Source: DASQDN01 sp963833675
GTDB lineage: Bacteria; Acidobacteriota; Terriglobia; Bryobacterales; Bryobacteraceae
Length of the DNA: 64,000 bases
NCBI GenBank assembly: GCA_963833675.1
Contig: CAWHYW010000016.1
Location: 271,375 to 335,374, forward strand
Direction: 5' to 3'
The notes beneath the pieces were generated by a model. The model did no database searches. It worked only from the letters and a program-made list of their open reading frames with translations, and was not told where the DNA came from. This document shows, piece after piece, positions 48,357-57,726 of this stretch (positions are counted from its first letter, which is position 1; the number at the start of each line of letters is the position of its first letter). The position numbers were made by a program, and so were the translations under genes.

Positions 48357-50030
48357 TCAAGATTTCTTTTCGCGCATGGCGCGGATGAGCCCGTCGATGG
48401 TCATCTGCTGCTTGTCGATCGTTTGCTGCAACTGGGCGACCTGGCCACGCAGCGACTCGAGCTGCGAATCCTGCTCGCGCTCATGAACGACTGTGCCCGC
48501 GGCGACTTCGCCGCCCGCTTTCGTGAAGGCCGCTATCGCTTCGGGTGGAAGGACGGCAGAGAGGACCGGCGCCATCAGGTCATCTGCAATCGCGACCGCG
48601 AGCGGGTTAGCAAGGTCGATCTTCCCAAGGAACGGCTGGCCGTTGGCGTCGTTGAAACCGGCGGCGGCATACGAAACGGCTTCAATGCCGCCCGGAGCGG
48701 ACGCGCGGGCGCGAGAAAAAGAAGATAACGCAATTGCCGAGAGTGTGCCGCTGTCCTGATCCGGTGGAGCGGTGGACAGGTTGGAGCGGCTGAAGTCGGC
48801 CTTTACCCCAGTCGTCACATTGCCACTGCGAACGGGCAGAACGGTGCAACAGACTCGGGCGAGCGCGTTGCGCAGATTGCGCACGTAGGGCAGCCACGAG
48901 AGCCAGTACTGAAGGTTCAGGAACGTGGTGAGGAATTTGCGGCCTTCCAGATTGCAGATGCGGATGATGCGGCAATCCTTGCGGCGGATGGTAATAGTGG
49001 CTAGCGGCACACAGTTCGCGGGCGGGGGATCCGGGCACAGCGGCAGAAGCGCCGAACAGAGGCAACTGCGCAGATACTCGATGATGACAGGCGCGAAAAG
49101 CTGGACGACTTGGACCAGATACTGCTGCGGGTTGGTGTTCGCATCGGCCGGCGGGCAACTCACGTTGAGCTGGTCGAAAATGGCGCAGTTGGTCCCCGGT
49201 GATTTCTTGAAGAGACCGACGAGCGCGGTGCGAAGGTCGGAGCAATACTTCTGAGCGGCCGCGAGCGTCAGGTTCGCGCCCGCGGGCGGAGCAGGAAGGG
49301 CTGCCGTGAACTCGGAGAGGCAGGAGAGAAAGCGATCGAACATGGCCCCACGCGGCTGCTCGCGCGTTTCCTGCGGAGCTGGATACGCGATGAACTTGAA
49401 CGACTCGCAGACGGTGACGGGCTCGCACTGCGTCGGCGCGGGACGGGGGGAAGTCTTGGGGGTTTTGGCGGAGCCGCAGCTACAGCCATTGTGGGATCCG
49501 CACCCGCATTTCGGCGCGCATGCGTTCGTGGCTCGAAGAGAGGGAACGCCGCGGGAGAGCGTTTCGTCATAGCAAGCGGCAAGGATCCACTGCTGCTCTG
49601 CTTCTTCGCACTCAGGCGGGAGCGGGCGCGGAGGAAAGCAGTCGTCGGGTTGCGGCCGGCAGCATCCAGCGATGAGATCGCAGATGTCGACGGTCTGATC
49701 GGCGCACAAAACAATGTCATCGCCGCAAGGGCTCAACGCGTAGCCGGCGCGTACGATCACCTGGTCGCCGCATGTGCTGCACACCACCTCCATGCCACAG
49801 GCGACGCCCCAGCCGTGAACATAGCGGTTGTGGAGCTTATTTTTGGCGACAATGTAGTGGTCGAGCCGGTTGAGGTCTGCCTCGGTGAGAAGCTGGCCAG
49901 CGAAGAAGCGAGGACGGCAGAGGCATTCGAGTCCACCGCAAGCCGGGCAGGGCGGCGTGCACGGATCGGTGGTGACCGTCTTGCCCGTGGCGGCCGCGGC
50001 GAGATTCCTATACGTCATTGTGGGCGTCAT
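48357..50030 (-). CDS. Cys-rich eCIS structural protein with shared N-terminal domain
   Basis: 557 residues. A Cys cluster (DPCTPPCPACGGLECLC, ~23-39) precedes the domain shared with its neighbours (RPRFFAGQLLTEADL, HGWGVACGMEV, ALSPCGDDIVL, ~40-115). A second Cys-rich loop is CGCGSHNGCSCGSAK (~175-190). A segment ANCVPLATITI near residue 337 recurs in the upstream 843-residue protein (ANCVVLATI). The C-terminus (~515-557) is a coiled coil of Gln/Leu heptads. No enzyme motif is seen; the Cys may bind metal or form disulfides in the assembled particle. It overlaps the upstream gene by 4 bases. Confidence 0.65.
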   Translation of the reverse strand: MTPTMTYRNLAAAATGKTVTTDPCTPPCPACGGLECLCRPRFFAGQLLTEADLNRLDHYIVAKNKLHNRYVHGWGVACGMEVVCSTCGDQVIVRAGYALSPCGDDIVLCADQTVDICDLIAGCCRPQPDDCFPPRPLPPECEEAEQQWILAACYDETLSRGVPSLRATNACAPKCGCGSHNGCSCGSAKTPKTSPRPAPTQCEPVTVCESFKFIAYPAPQETREQPRGAMFDRFLSCLSEFTAALPAPPAGANLTLAAAQKYCSDLRTALVGLFKKSPGTNCAIFDQLNVSCPPADANTNPQQYLVQVVQLFAPVIIEYLRSCLCSALLPLCPDPPPANCVPLATITIRRKDCRIIRICNLEGRKFLTTFLNLQYWLSWLPYVRNLRNALARVCCTVLPVRSGNVTTGVKADFSRSNLSTAPPDQDSGTLSAIALSSFSRARASAPGGIEAVSYAAAGFNDANGQPFLGKIDLANPLAVAIADDLMAPVLSAVLPPEAIAAFTKAGGEVAAGTVVHEREQDSQLESLRGQVAQLQQTIDKQQMTIDGLIRAMREKKS

Positions 50031-52558
50031 TTGTCAGTCCTCCTTTTTCCGGATGGCCGCTTCGCTTCCTGGTCTCCCTGGGGAGCGGAAAAGATGATGG
50101 ATTGTTTGAGATAGAACCAGCTTTCGAAGGCGCCGCCCTGCGCCAGATTACCCGAAGGATTCTTGCCGCCGCTGATCCACGCCGGATCACGCTGGTTCGT
50201 GGAAGAACCGACGCAGGCCCCGATGTTCTCCGCGTCGAGCACGAGGTTCTCCTTAAACGTCTTACCCACGTAGATGAAGTCGCCTTTGAGCGTGACGCGG
50301 AGCACCGGAAAGTCGAGTTGGAGTCCTTCAGGCAGAGGCGGCGGATTCGTGTTGTTGAAGCCGTCCCAAAATTCGTTGTGGGGGGAGTTGAAAAACTCTT
50401 TGTACGGAACGAAGGCCCATGCAGACTTGGCGGCTTCGCCGGTGTGGTGTGCGGTCCGCGGGCCGAGGTCGAGGAGATAGCCATAAAGATGAAGCACTTC
50501 GTACTGGCCGGTGAAGTTCTTTCCTTCGATCATCTGCGGATAGGCGATATCGACGAGGAAGGTCTGATGGCCTATGCCTTGGAGTTCCTCTCGGTTGAAG
50601 TAGATTGTGAGGGGAGGAACCTCGCGGTTCAGGATTTCCTTCGGGTGCGCATCGTATTGATTCAAATTTTGAAATTCGCCGAAGTCGAACAGTCCATCGT
50701 GATCCCACCGGATATCGAGAATCTTGGGAAGATCCTTGATCAGTCCTGGCCCGGTATCGCCTTTCGGGCCCGGATCGCCCTTTGGACCGGGGTCGCCTTT
50801 CGGGCCGGGAGTTCCCGGCGTGGAAGCAACGCACTCGACCACGTCAAGCAGCTTCTGCACGCTCGGCAGGATTCGGCGGCCCTTCCGGTTGTCGATGCGC
50901 GAGACGTGAGCGGCGGCATCGGCGATGGGATCGGAGGGCGGGATGGTCTGATCGAGGATCCGATCGCCCGGATGGTAGTTGGCGATCGTGGCCAGGACGA
51001 CGCAATTGGCGGTATCGCACGTGCAGCATTTCCCATCGAGCAGATCGAGGCACTTCGTTTCGGTCACCTCGATGATGGCGATGCCACCGTCGCCTGCAAC
51101 CGCTGGATCTCCCGTCCACGGTACGTAGATACCACCCTCCACGGGGACCGGCTGCATGGCGCCCGCAGGCAAGGGGAACGGCGGCATCGCCGAGCCGGGT
51201 TGCGCCTGCCACAGCATGTTGAGATTGACCGGCTGGAGGAAGGAAGCCGCGCCGTCATGTTCTATTACCCAAGCCCAAACACCATCCGCCGAGATTGCGA
51301 GGGACTCCGGCGCGTGATCGAGCGCGGCTGTCTGAACGGTGGCGACTCCGGGCTGAAGCAGCGTGAGACTCTTCTCTGTGCGCGCCGTGACTGCGAGGCG
51401 GTCGCCACCGGATGCGCGGACCACGGCAAGAGCATCCAAGTCGAGGGAGCCGGGTGGGACGCTGATCGGCGTACCGGCAGTCTTCGTGGAAAGGTCGGCG
51501 ACCTGAATGCGATGCGCGGACGACTCGATCGCGTATGCCTTATCACCGGCAGTGCCGAGCGCGAGGCTCTGGAGATTCGGCGCAAGGGTAATGTCGTCCG
51601 GCGCGCCGGGTGTTCCCGTCGTGGCGTTGATGTCGGTTTGCCACACGAGCACGTGCCCTGGCGCTTTCAACAGCGCGGCGAGGCGCGCAACCGGGTCGGA
51701 CACGACGGCGAGTTCCACATCGGTGGATGCGCTGCCGGGGATCGGCAATGTGCGGAATGCTCCGGACGCGAGCGCAGCCGTGTCGTAGACGAGCAGATCG
51801 CGTGGAGTATTGTCTACTACTACGTAGAGGCGCGTGCCGTCGTTCGATAGCGCGATCTCAAGTGGTTTGTGGGACGCAGGGAGCGGGACTGGGGCGAGCA
51901 CGGTGTGATTATCCGTGCGAACGGGGAAGATGACTCCGTCGCTGGTCAGCACATATAGCCGCTGCGTCGCCTGATTGGCTACGGCTTTGATGGCGTGGGC
52001 GATATTGATGCTGTTATTCCATTCGAGCGACGGCAACCGCGTGTGTGTGGGATCAGGCGCCGGATTGATAACAAGTCCGGGTTCCCACGATTCGAGAATC
52101 CGATTCGGCGCGCACTGGGTATCGTCACACGCGCAGTCGTCGTAGAGGACGGGAATCTTCTCGGTGGGGCACTCCTTGTAGCGAAGGCAGATCTGGATAG
52201 TCGCGCTCGCGCCGGCCGAGAGAGTATCGTAGCCTTCCAGAGCCGTAATGTCGATCGGACTTGGCTCGCGGACGACGATGTCGTGGCCGCAGCAATCGAG
52301 AGCCGCGCCGGGCTCGACGATCACGATGCGATTCTGGCAATTCTGGTTCGGATGCTGGACCACCTTGAGTCCGCACACGACGCCACATCCGTGCAGCCGC
52401 TGATCGTGATGGCGCAGCTTGTCGATGTAGTAGGTCTGCTCGTCGCGAAAATCGCGTTCCACCAAAAGCTTTCCAGTGAAGTAGTGATTCCGCGAGAACG
52501 GGCCGATGGCGCAGTCCGGGCAGGGATCGTTGCATCCTCGTTTATGATCGTTGTGCAT
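50027..52558 (-). CDS. eCIS protein: shared domain, beta-propeller-like region, collagen-like segment
   Basis: 843 residues, preceded by AGGAGG 7 bases before the ATG. A Cys motif (CNDPCPDC, ~10-17) leads into the shared N-terminal domain (RNHYFTGKLLVERDF, HGCGVVCGLKV, ALDCCGHDIVV, to ~100). Residues ~165-480 show repeated strands like a beta-propeller (LYVLTSDGVIFPV, TRLYVVVDN, LAISADGVWAWVIEH). Residues ~580-605 form a collagen-like stretch of G-x-y triplets (GPKGDP three times). The C-terminal ~240 residues are a separate domain of unknown type. The layout suits a baseplate-attached fibre or receptor-binding protein. Confidence 0.68.
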   Translation of the reverse strand: MHNDHKRGCNDPCPDCAIGPFSRNHYFTGKLLVERDFRDEQTYYIDKLRHHDQRLHGCGVVCGLKVVQHPNQNCQNRIVIVEPGAALDCCGHDIVVREPSPIDITALEGYDTLSAGASATIQICLRYKECPTEKIPVLYDDCACDDTQCAPNRILESWEPGLVINPAPDPTHTRLPSLEWNNSINIAHAIKAVANQATQRLYVLTSDGVIFPVRTDNHTVLAPVPLPASHKPLEIALSNDGTRLYVVVDNTPRDLLVYDTAALASGAFRTLPIPGSASTDVELAVVSDPVARLAALLKAPGHVLVWQTDINATTGTPGAPDDITLAPNLQSLALGTAGDKAYAIESSAHRIQVADLSTKTAGTPISVPPGSLDLDALAVVRASGGDRLAVTARTEKSLTLLQPGVATVQTAALDHAPESLAISADGVWAWVIEHDGAASFLQPVNLNMLWQAQPGSAMPPFPLPAGAMQPVPVEGGIYVPWTGDPAVAGDGGIAIIEVTETKCLDLLDGKCCTCDTANCVVLATIANYHPGDRILDQTIPPSDPIADAAAHVSRIDNRKGRRILPSVQKLLDVVECVASTPGTPGPKGDPGPKGDPGPKGDTGPGLIKDLPKILDIRWDHDGLFDFGEFQNLNQYDAHPKEILNREVPPLTIYFNREELQGIGHQTFLVDIAYPQMIEGKNFTGQYEVLHLYGYLLDLGPRTAHHTGEAAKSAWAFVPYKEFFNSPHNEFWDGFNNTNPPPLPEGLQLDFPVLRVTLKGDFIYVGKTFKENLVLDAENIGACVGSSTNQRDPAWISGGKNPSGNLAQGGAFESWFYLKQSIIFSAPQGDQEAKRPSGKRRTDK
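50745..50818 (-). repeat. Collagen-like repeat within the 843-aa eCIS protein
   Basis: Eight consecutive Gly-x-y triplets, with GPKGDP-type units three times in a row, are encoded by near-identical 18-base repeats. In phage and bacterial fibres such segments form short trimeric collagen-like stalks. Confidence 0.8.
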
Positions 52559-52573
52559 CGGCGGCCTCCTGGT

Positions 52574-54641
52574 TCAAGTGATTAACAAAGTAGAGCGGCC
52601 AATCCCTGCGGGAAGACGGCTCTTCGGGACACCGGCAATCGTCGCTCCTGGACCGAGGCGCGACTCATCGAGCGTAATTTGTCCGGCCGGCGGACGCGCG
52701 ACAACGGCGTCAAGCCCGATGGTGGACTGAAATCCGATTCGAAACCTGGGACGAACGAATTGCACCTGATACTGCACATCCGCAGGGCTTTCCGAACGAA
52801 GCAGGTTTAAGAGCGAGCGGCGGAGCGGATCCGAGTCCTCGATGCGGCCGGGCACGAATACGGAGAATCGGTGCGCAGTGTAGTGGAACGGATCGCGAAG
52901 CGGATCGTTCGAAGTGACCAGTTGCGTACCGCCGACTTGAGCGCCTTCATTCAACTGGCTGCGATTGACGATACGCCGTCCCCACAATTGTGAGCAATCG
53001 CCGAGACGGCCATTGTCCGCGAAAAGCCAGCGACGGATCTGGAAGTGTTCCAGGATGAGTTCGGGCGCCGGACCGCAGCACGGCCGCTCTGGTGTTGGCG
53101 GGCAGGTGACGCGGCCTGGACAACGCGTTTCGGGCGGGCAGGGCTCCACTTGCTTCCATCCGATGAAATCGAGGATCTGGCGCCGGAGGTTTTCCCGTGT
53201 GCCGCGGCACCGCAGCGTTGTACCGGCATCCGCGAGGATGCGCCGCCGCTGCCACTCGGGAAGCTGAGTATCGAGTCGGACGCCGATCCACGACGCAAGC
53301 CACGGCAGGAAGGAAGATGGCGTCGCGAGCGGATCGAAGTAGCGCGCCTGCTGATCGAGCGTCGACTCGACGGAGCGGAAGCTCGTATCGAAGATGGCGA
53401 GGAAGCGATCGAGAAAGTCAGCGCTAACGGGGTCCTCGCCGAAGACGGCCGGCAGATAGCGGCGGAGGCTGATGCGCGGAAATTCGATGCGCGCGGATCG
53501 AATTTCCGGAGTGGATACGCCGTCGCCCTCCAGGTCGAGTTTCAGCCAGAGATAGCGGCCCGGCGGGCTCTGGATAAGGCAGTCCCAATCGCCAGACGGT
53601 TGGGAGTCGGATGCAGGATGCGCGCGCCACGGGAGATCGGGCAATGTGATTTGGATAGCGGGCAGCAGCGCTTCCGAAGTGTAGGAGCTTACGCGCACCC
53701 GGCATCCGTATGGGACGGAGGCGGTGAGGATGATCCGATGCCACTGGCATTGATAGATGCGGCTGTCGATGGGTCCGCTAATGCTTGTGCCGCTGGAGTA
53801 GAGCTGAACGGCGAGCGGCGGAATCGGCGTCGTGATGGGATTGCCGTCAAGATCGAAGGGCGGTCCGTCCTTCACGCACAGGCGCGAGACGAAGAGCCGT
53901 CCGGACGCGTCCACGGGAAATGGCAAGGGCGCGAAACGGGCATGGATATCTTGCGGCGTAGCAATATCGGGAAGAGGATTGCCGTCAGGATCGAGGACGG
54001 CGGCTCCGGGCAGATTGTCACGGACCACATAGATGCGGCCGTCGCAATCACAGGCAAGATGGCGCGCCGCAGCGATTCCAGCGATGAATTTGTGATTGCG
54101 GCCGGAAACGGAGAACCGATGGACGCCGCTGTTTGCATGATCGGCGACCCAGACGCGGCGCCGCGGATCGACGACGATTCCGGTGGGAGTCCACGGATTC
54201 GCGAGGCCTTGGGGTGAGTTCCATTCGGCATGGAGGCGGAGCGCCGGCAGCGTGCGGACTTGCACAGAGTTTCCGGCGACGATGAAAAGCAAGTCGCCGC
54301 AGATGGCCAGCGACGCAGTTGACGCGCGTTGATAGCACGGCACGGGATCGAAGCTGCATGCGCAGGGATCAAATCGCTTGATGCGGCCGTCGCTGGATGC
54401 GAGCCAGATCTCGCAGGCCTCGTTGATCGCGACGTTCGCCGGAGGGACAAGTCCGCCGAAGGAGCCGGAGGGCTCGGCGAGATTGCGATCCGCGCCGGGC
54501 AGCAATGCAAGTGAGATGGTATTGTTCGCGGTGACCTGTTGGGCATCGACGATGCTCCACCCCAGTCGACCCGCCGAGCAGCGCGAACGTCGGATCGTGC
54601 GGCGGGCGCGGGATCGGCGGCAGCAATGCGGCGGGTGTCAT
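52574..54641 (-). CDS. Tail protein I-like (TIGR02242) with N-terminal beta-propeller, one frameshift
   Basis: The start ATG at 54641 overlaps the baseplate-J stop (ATGA). After 24 residues one extra base in a C-run at 54560-54563 (plus strand) shifts the frame; removing it gives 688 residues. Otherwise translation would have to start at TTG 54505. Residues ~55-300 are NHL-like repeats (VDPRRRVWVADHANSGVHRF, CDGRIYVVRDN). Residues ~385-500 are the phage-tail domain (YLPAVFGEDPVSADFLDRFL, FLPWLASWIGVRLD, RRRILADAGTTLRCRGT). A Cys-rich loop and a strand-rich tail follow. It belongs to the baseplate wedge region; the propeller is an extra module, perhaps for binding. Confidence 0.78.
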
Positions 54642-56599
54642 TGATCCTCCGACAGGTCGTAGCTGGTGATCACCTGATGCGTGCCCGAGTAGAGTAGCGT
54701 CGCCGCCGGAATCGGGACGTTGGTGCAGTCGGGCGCCGTTTCGCCATCCACTGTGATCGAGACGCTATCGACGCGCGCGACTCCGGATAGAGAGAGCAGC
54801 CGCTGGTACACACGCGAAAAGAAGATGGTTCCACCGAAGGGCCAGCCGAGACCGTCCTCACCGCCTCGCAGAGGATGGAAGTAATTGTTCAACGCGGTTT
54901 GTGCCGCTCCCGTGACGTCGGCAAGATCTGCAATCGGGGAGACAGTGAGATGGACCTCGGTATCGACACGGACGTAAGAAGGCGGGATCACGTATAGCTC
55001 GGTGGTGAGCAGGCGCCGCTGGTTCAGATACGCGCAGACCAAACGGATGGTCGCTTCACTCGGCGTCGGATTCGGCTGATTGTTATCGGGGACCACAATG
55101 ACGGTGACCACACCGGGAATCTTTGTGCCCGGGAAACGCGGGTGATATAGGGGTAAAGCTTTTGCTCGTCGAACGTTGCCTGCCTGCTTCGCCAATTCCT
55201 CGAAATCGGAGACAGTCACAGCGCGGCCATTCGAACGGAGCACGGATGCGGCACGCTGCTTTGCGTCGTCGATCGACTGCTCGTCGCTGCCGCCTACGGC
55301 CGGCTGCAAGTTGGATACCTTGCCATCGTCGATCCCGGTGACCGATACGAGCGGAGTCTTGATGGCGCCGGCTCCGACGTTGCCTTGTGATCCACCACCG
55401 GCGCGGTAGACGCGAGCGACAATGTTTGCACGGGCATTATCGACGTTCGCCGTAGGGATTGCGCCGTGGATGCCATCGCCGAACCTGACCTCGCCGGTAG
55501 TCGCGTTCAGCACGAAGACCTGGTCCGGCGGACCGGAACTGAAGAAATCGTCGACGCGCTTCCAGGCGGTGAATCCGGTACCCTCATCTACTTCGACGAT
55601 CAGGGAATCGAGAAGAACGGGGGAATGGACAAGGCGAAACGTTTGATTCGGCTCGCCGGTGCTGCCGCCGAGAACCTCGTCGCGTGTGGTCTGCGCCTGG
55701 ATTACTCCGACCGTGTTCGTCCGGACCGCGAGAATGCGCGGCACTCGATCGTACGCGGCACGGGTGAGACGCGCACGAACCCAGAAGAGGCTTGAGGCAA
55801 TGGAGCCAATGATCGTTTTCGCCATCAGCCCGGCGGAGGGAGCTTTCAGGTACACATGACCGGATTTGAGGAAGCCATCCGTCTCGTCCTTCAGCAGCGT
55901 GAGCGTGCGCCAGCCGGATCCGCCCCAGTATTCCCACGAGATCACCGATGTCGTCAGCGGAGAATTCAGCGGAGTTCCGCAACTGGTGAATGTGTCCGGC
56001 GATTGTTTCTCCTCGGCAAAGATGGCGAGATTGATCTCGACTTCGGGGAACACGTCGTTCAGATCGAAGCCAACCATGAGCGCGCTTCCTTCGGCAGCAG
56101 CGGGACCGAGCGGCTCAAAACCCTGGTTGCCTGCAGCATTGACGGGCGTGACGTTGAAGAATGAGTAGCCGTCAAGCACCTGAACGGCGGCGAGGGTTGC
56201 TTTGAGGGCGAGAAGGTCGCGCGTCGTTTCAAACACGACGGGATCCCCGCCTGCGCTGTTGTCTGTCGCGACAGGAGTGCCGAGGGGAACAGACACCCAT
56301 GACGTCGCGGCGGTGTTCTTGACCGGGAACGTGACTTCCGCGGTCGCGGGCTGTGCGGGCCGCAGTTCGATTCCGATGAGCTGCAGGAACTTCAGGTAGT
56401 TGAGTTCGGGGACGAGATTAATGCGGTATAGCAACAAATCGGTCATCCACGCGAAGAGCTGGGCGAGAGTGATACCGGGATCGGAATCGTTGAAGTCGGT
56501 CCACTCCGGGCTGTAGCGCGGAATGCGCGTCCGGACTTCGGCAAGAATGTCGTCGAAGCGGCGGTTGTCGATGACTGGGAGGAAATTCTCGATCGGCAC
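54638..56599 (-). CDS. Baseplate wedge protein, gpJ/TIGR02243-like
   Basis: 653 residues of the putative baseplate assembly family related to phage gpJ/T4 gp6. The N-terminus (EWTDFNDSDPGITLAQLFAWMTDLLLYRIN) is the family signature. A beta-rich middle follows (~85-330). The C-terminal part has VSDFEELAKQAGNVRRAKALPL, VTVIVVPDNNQPNPTPSE and VHLTVSPIADLADVTGAAQTAL, as in baseplate J proteins. It builds the wedge around the central spike. It begins 3 bases after the gp25 stop and overlaps the next gene. Confidence 0.9.
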   Translation of the reverse strand: MPIENFLPVIDNRRFDDILAEVRTRIPRYSPEWTDFNDSDPGITLAQLFAWMTDLLLYRINLVPELNYLKFLQLIGIELRPAQPATAEVTFPVKNTAATSWVSVPLGTPVATDNSAGGDPVVFETTRDLLALKATLAAVQVLDGYSFFNVTPVNAAGNQGFEPLGPAAAEGSALMVGFDLNDVFPEVEINLAIFAEEKQSPDTFTSCGTPLNSPLTTSVISWEYWGGSGWRTLTLLKDETDGFLKSGHVYLKAPSAGLMAKTIIGSIASSLFWVRARLTRAAYDRVPRILAVRTNTVGVIQAQTTRDEVLGGSTGEPNQTFRLVHSPVLLDSLIVEVDEGTGFTAWKRVDDFFSSGPPDQVFVLNATTGEVRFGDGIHGAIPTANVDNARANIVARVYRAGGGSQGNVGAGAIKTPLVSVTGIDDGKVSNLQPAVGGSDEQSIDDAKQRAASVLRSNGRAVTVSDFEELAKQAGNVRRAKALPLYHPRFPGTKIPGVVTVIVVPDNNQPNPTPSEATIRLVCAYLNQRRLLTTELYVIPPSYVRVDTEVHLTVSPIADLADVTGAAQTALNNYFHPLRGGEDGLGWPFGGTIFFSRVYQRLLSLSGVARVDSVSITVDGETAPDCTNVPIPAATLLYSGTHQVITSYDLSEDQ

Positions 56600-56602
56600 G
56601 GG

Positions 56603-57010
56603 TTAATCTCCTTCCTTGATGTAGAACGGGTAGACCAGATTGCCGGTCGCCTGATTGGCGCGGATCTGGTAGGCGACGCGAATGAGCAACAGGTTCGGCT
56701 GGCCTTCGGCAGTGTCTACGTCGATCGAGAGGACGTCGATGCGAGGCTCGTAGGCGACCAGGGAGTGGCGGACTGCGGCTTCCACGGAGGCGAGCGTCGA
56801 TTCGTTATTTGGCGCAAAGACCAGATCGTGAATTCCGCACCCGAAATCGGGAAGCATAAGGCGCTCGCCTTTTGCAGTAGACAGGATCAGGTAGATGGAC
56901 TCTTCGACACGGCGCTCGTAGGCGGCGCGGGCAAATCCGCCACCGGGCGTAATCTGCGGGGGAAATTTCCATCCGGAGCCGAGAGTGGTGCGATTGTTGA
57001 TGCCTGCCAT
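56603..57010 (-). CDS. gp25/gpW-family baseplate protein (Afp9-like)
   Basis: 135 residues starting at ATG 57010. ERRVEESIYLILSTAKGERLMLPDFGCGIHDLVF is the complete gp25 signature, including the RxxxPxFG core that caps the sheath. VEAAVRHSLVAYEPRIDVLSI follows. This family initiates the sheath at the baseplate. The open frame runs on upstream to 57592, but that part overlaps the PAAR-like gene out of frame and is not coding. Confidence 0.92.
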   Translation of the reverse strand: MAGINNRTTLGSGWKFPPQITPGGGFARAAYERRVEESIYLILSTAKGERLMLPDFGCGIHDLVFAPNNESTLASVEAAVRHSLVAYEPRIDVLSIDVDTAEGQPNLLLIRVAYQIRANQATGNLVYPFYIKEGD

Positions 57011-57012
57011 GA

Positions 57013-57726
57013 CTAGCTCACCGTGATGATGCTCTCCTGGACGGAGGACAATCCGCGCCGGCTCACGCCGGTCATATAGAAGTGATGAAGACCAATGCCA
57101 AGAACGGTCAGATAGGCGGCGCTGAGCGTGAGGGTGACGACGAGAGCCGGTGTATCCCATGCGCCACCGGAGGGGACGACAACCGCGCCGGCGGGGTCGC
57201 CGTTCGTGAGGTCGGCATGCGTGCCATTGGGCGGCTCGCTGACGCGCGTGAGAATCCACTGCGCGGGGAATGCTGATGTCAGGGTGAATGTGATCGGGAT
57301 GCTCGGGACGGGTGTCGCGATGACGAAGGGAGCTGCCGGCGGAACTGGAACAACGATAGGCGGCACGATGTCCAGGAGTTCGGGACTCAGCTCGGCGGCT
57401 TGTGCTCCGTTCGGGACCGGCGCCGGCGTACTGTTGTCGATGGTGTGATGGTGTTCCGTGACAGAGAGAGGCAGACCCGTGAAAGTCTGGTTGAAATCGG
57501 TTTCGAGGATGGCGTTCGCTCCGCCGATAGTGGTGGCGTTGAGTTTCATGGAACGAAGCACGTAGCCACCGCAGGGGACGGTGAACGTACAAGACAACCT
57601 GCCGGTGTCTCCTTCCCTGAGGGCGATGCCGTCCTCGATGCTCCAGATCGGCATGGCGGGAATGCTGGTACCAGCGCCGCCGTGAGGGCAGAAGACCGAT
57701 GCTTTGGTAGTCATGATTCTCGGCAT
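57013..57726 (-). CDS. PAAR-like spike-tip protein
   Basis: 237 residues. Residues 5-60 carry CPHGGAGTSIPAMP and, later, LSCTFTVPCGGYVL, the Cys-containing pattern of PAAR-like/DUF4280-type tips that close the spike of contractile systems. The following ~170 residues are Pro/Thr/Val-rich beta sequence with a VPPIVVPVPPAAPF linker, more than a minimal tip. It lies between the spike protein, whose stop it overlaps (TGATG), and gp25, as in Afp/PVC loci. The extension may be a cargo or targeting domain. Confidence 0.72.
   Translation of the reverse strand: MPRIMTTKASVFCPHGGAGTSIPAMPIWSIEDGIALREGDTGRLSCTFTVPCGGYVLRSMKLNATTIGGANAILETDFNQTFTGLPLSVTEHHHTIDNSTPAPVPNGAQAAELSPELLDIVPPIVVPVPPAAPFVIATPVPSIPITFTLTSAFPAQWILTRVSEPPNGTHADLTNGDPAGAVVVPSGGAWDTPALVVTLTLSAAYLTVLGIGLHHFYMTGVSRRGLSSVQESIITVS

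Noticed and set aside
50745..50818. Short tandem repeats resembling a small CRISPR or minisatellite
   Set aside because: The repeats are in frame, encode Gly-x-y triplets without spacers, and no cas genes are near.
56603..57592. A 329-residue version of the gp25 gene
   Set aside because: The first ~194 codons overlap the PAAR-like gene in another frame and look like shadow sequence; gp25 starts at ATG 57010.
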